Part shown: positions 63,987 to 64,000 of the stretch, piece by piece
How the letters are laid out: each line of letters begins with the position of its first letter
Numbering within the stretch: the first letter of the stretch is position 1
Assembly: GCA_013178295.1 (NCBI GenBank)
Contig: JABLWW010000001.1
Coordinates: 124,001-188,000, forward strand
DNA length: 64,000 nucleotides
Source of the DNA: Anaerolineae bacterium
Lineage (GTDB): Bacteria; Chloroflexota; Anaerolineae; Anaerolineales; Anaerolineaceae
Direction: 5' to 3'
Position numbers and translations under genes: made by a program
The notes under the pieces: model-generated
What the model was told of the DNA's origin: nothing
Databases searched by the model: none
What the model saw: only the letters and a program-made list of their open reading frames with translations

Positions 63987-64000
63987 GACATGGGATGATG

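Noticed and set aside
1-64000. tRNA or rRNA genes
   Set aside because: I looked for T-loop consensus and conserved rRNA words on both strands and found none that fit; a covariance-model scan was not possible here.

Overview
The window (about 50% G+C, dense genes on both strands, many 4-nt ATGA overlaps) reads as a chromosomal segment of a free-living bacterium, most likely Chloroflexota and probably class Anaerolineae. This assignment is inference. It rests on GHMP-family mevalonate decarboxylase chemistry, on lipoproteins with Pro/Thr-rich spacers, on an FHA/winged-helix regulator beside a short Ser/Thr kinase, and on promoters whose -10 box lies 6-7 nt before the start codon. I saw no rRNA, tRNA, CRISPR array, prophage or intact insertion sequence.

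Layout. 1-2473 (-): a gingipain/caspase-like (clan CD) membrane protein followed by a NapH-type ferredoxin membrane protein cut by the window edge. 2577-4495 (+): a B3/4-domain protein and serC. 4563-6159 (-): rhodanese lipoprotein and Fsr-like MFS exporter. 6355-9617: CpXC protein, FHA regulator and Ser/Thr kinase. 9623-14580 (-): a GH3-like membrane protein whose catalytic residues look lost, a GDPD and an AAA ATPase. 14675-21180: GT2, recJ, alr, tgt, uppP and a PstS-like lipoprotein. 21220-21977 (-): two stand-alone receiver proteins.

22394-26935 (+) is the most striking metabolic block: a membrane protein, then a tightly coupled UbiD-family decarboxylase, both subunits of aconitase X, and a diphospho/phosphomevalonate decarboxylase. 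UbiD plus aconitase X is the signature of the archaeal-type mevalonate route through trans-anhydromevalonate 5-phosphate. Here it lies in one operon with the enzyme it would replace.

27020-29410 (+): site-2 protease, HEAT-repeat protein, acylphosphatase. 29418-38436 (-): a repair/translation-quality run (HAD, secreted protein, pth, mfd, TPR protein, lipoprotein, uvrB). 38523-43532: ppk and prs divergent, then DDAH and YihY. 43543-51634: MFS transporter, orphan DNA methyltransferase, AlkD-like protein, SH3 lipoprotein, nucleoside phosphorylase, lipA, rsmI, DinB protein, small membrane protein and rsmE. 51601-63986 (-): ftsK, Nudix, anti-sigma, ECF sigma, a large TPR protein, polA, and an 843-residue repeat-bearing protein. 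That last protein joins an N-terminal coiled coil and roadblock-like domain to a C-terminal IS200/TnpA-like fold with its HUH and tyrosine residues replaced, so it looks like a domesticated transposase domain.
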